NCBI RefSeq assembly: GCF_042432445.1
Contig: NZ_JBHLXE010000033.1
Span: forward strand, 9,343 to 73,342
From: Thorsellia kenyensis
GTDB lineage: Bacteria; Pseudomonadota; Gammaproteobacteria; Enterobacterales; Thorselliaceae
Reading direction: 5' to 3'
DNA length: 64,000 nt
Notes under the pieces: generated by a model
The model's database searches: none
Seen by the model: the letters and a program-made list of their open reading frames with translations, nothing else
What the model was told of the DNA's origin: nothing
Made by a program: the position numbers and the translations under genes
Shown here: positions 63,690 through 64,000 of the stretch, piece after piece
Position numbering within the stretch: position 1 is the stretch's first letter
Layout of the letters: each line of letters begins with the position of its first letter

Positions 63690-63743
63690 GTTATTTAAGT
63701 TATTTAAGTTATTTAAGTTATTTAAGTTATTTAAGTTATTTTA
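63681..63743. repeat. Nine-base tandem repeat GTTATTTAA covering the ttcA stop codon
   Basis: Six perfect copies of GTTATTTAA (63681-63734) and a seventh with one mismatch. The first copy is the end of ttcA (Val-Ile-stop). Because the unit is nine bases and contains the stop in frame, gain or loss of copies leaves the protein unchanged. Confidence 0.95.
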
Positions 63744-63782
63744 TCAGCTAATATTTATTGATTATTTATACCCAATAAAATA

Positions 63783-63825
63783 AAAAAACCGTAAAACTCA
63801 TCTTTTAGATTTACGGTTTTTTTTT
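63783..63825. terminator. Intrinsic terminator downstream of ttcA
   Basis: AAAAAACCGTAAA pairs with TTTACGGTTTTTT across a loop of about 14 bases, followed on the plus strand by a run of T. The A-run on the left makes it usable from both strands. It closes the serS/his/ttcA direction and would also stop minus-strand transcripts coming from the right. Confidence 0.85.
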
Positions 63826-63944
63826 GTTAAAACGCTGGGAAAGAATGATGAAATTTTTACTAAAAGAATAGCTAAGAACCCTTTAATTGCTTATAGTGAC
63901 AATAATTTTAAATAAATTGATTATAATTAATATGCGTGGATTAT

Positions 63945-64000
63945 CGAGTAGAACACAGGAACCGCCCCCGCACCCTCTCACAGAACCGTACGTGAGCCTC
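63945..64000 (-). mobile_element. Group II intron, 3' end (domains V/VI), partial
   Basis: Read on the minus strand the last bases give GAGGCTCACGTACGGTTC, then TGTGAGAGGGTGCGGGGG and CTACTCGAT. CACGTACGGTTC is the 3' arm of the highly conserved domain V of bacterial group II introns (5' arm GAGCCGTATG, beyond the window), and a G-rich domain VI-like part follows. The GC content jumps here. The exact intron boundary is not certain; the reverse-transcriptase gene would lie further right. Confidence 0.65.

Noticed and set aside
1..64000. CRISPR array
   Set aside because: The tandem repeats seen have units of 7 to 16 bases without unique spacers; no cas gene is present.

Overview
The window is AT-rich DNA from a gammaproteobacterium. 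A complete MutH, an SOS-type recA promoter, ycgL next to minCDE, ycgN, an enteric-type phosphoglucomutase and E. coli-like ArgA, MinE and RsuA sequences point to an Enterobacterales-related lineage. The low GC, the long decayed intergenic stretches and the IS remnants would fit a host-associated member such as the Orbaceae. That placement is an inference; no rRNA gene or marker comparison was available.

Layout. 1-11980: the 3' end of rsuA faces a long minus-strand block made of recA, hemC-hemD-dinB, pncC, a degenerate membrane acyltransferase, and tamB-tamA. 11981-16845: csdE, rarD, a small periplasmic protein and infA are separated by long non-coding stretches holding an IS5-type transposase remnant, simple tandem repeats and one very strong terminator. 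16846-19407: a TPM-domain/LemA pair, then mutH. 20122-26343: a two-gene ABC exporter/importer lacking its binding protein, bepA, and convergent pepN. 26754-33706: a five-gene dipeptide-type ABC operon, pncB and yjdM. 33844-36164: an inositol-monophosphatase-family gene and argA. 37162-42114: an RND efflux adaptor/pump pair and ogt. 42150-48279: a ROK regulator divergent from a four-gene ABC importer, followed by a 2H-phosphoesterase-like gene.

48940-50718 is the accessory spot. A broken IS3-family element runs in frame into about 1 kb of visibly GC-richer foreign DNA (a truncated His-rich helical protein, a SAP-like gene and a gene stub). The foreign DNA is closed on the right by a second, direct copy of the IS left end. 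50769-63689 returns to ordinary chromosome: an asparaginase-family gene, a DUF1496 protein, pgm, an alpha/beta hydrolase, fldA, ycgN, ycgL, minCDE, serS, hisA-hisF-hisIE and ttcA. The last bases look like the 3' end (domain V/VI) of a group II intron lying on the minus strand and leaving the window.

Most genes are housekeeping: haem synthesis, DNA repair (recA, dinB, mutH, ogt), outer-membrane assembly (TamAB, BepA), division-site placement, NAD salvage and histidine and arginine synthesis. I found no CRISPR array, tRNA, intact rRNA or defence island. The nearest thing to an undescribed unit is the IS3-bounded foreign cassette at 49.5-50.7 kb. Its genes look partly truncated, so it may be debris rather than a working system.
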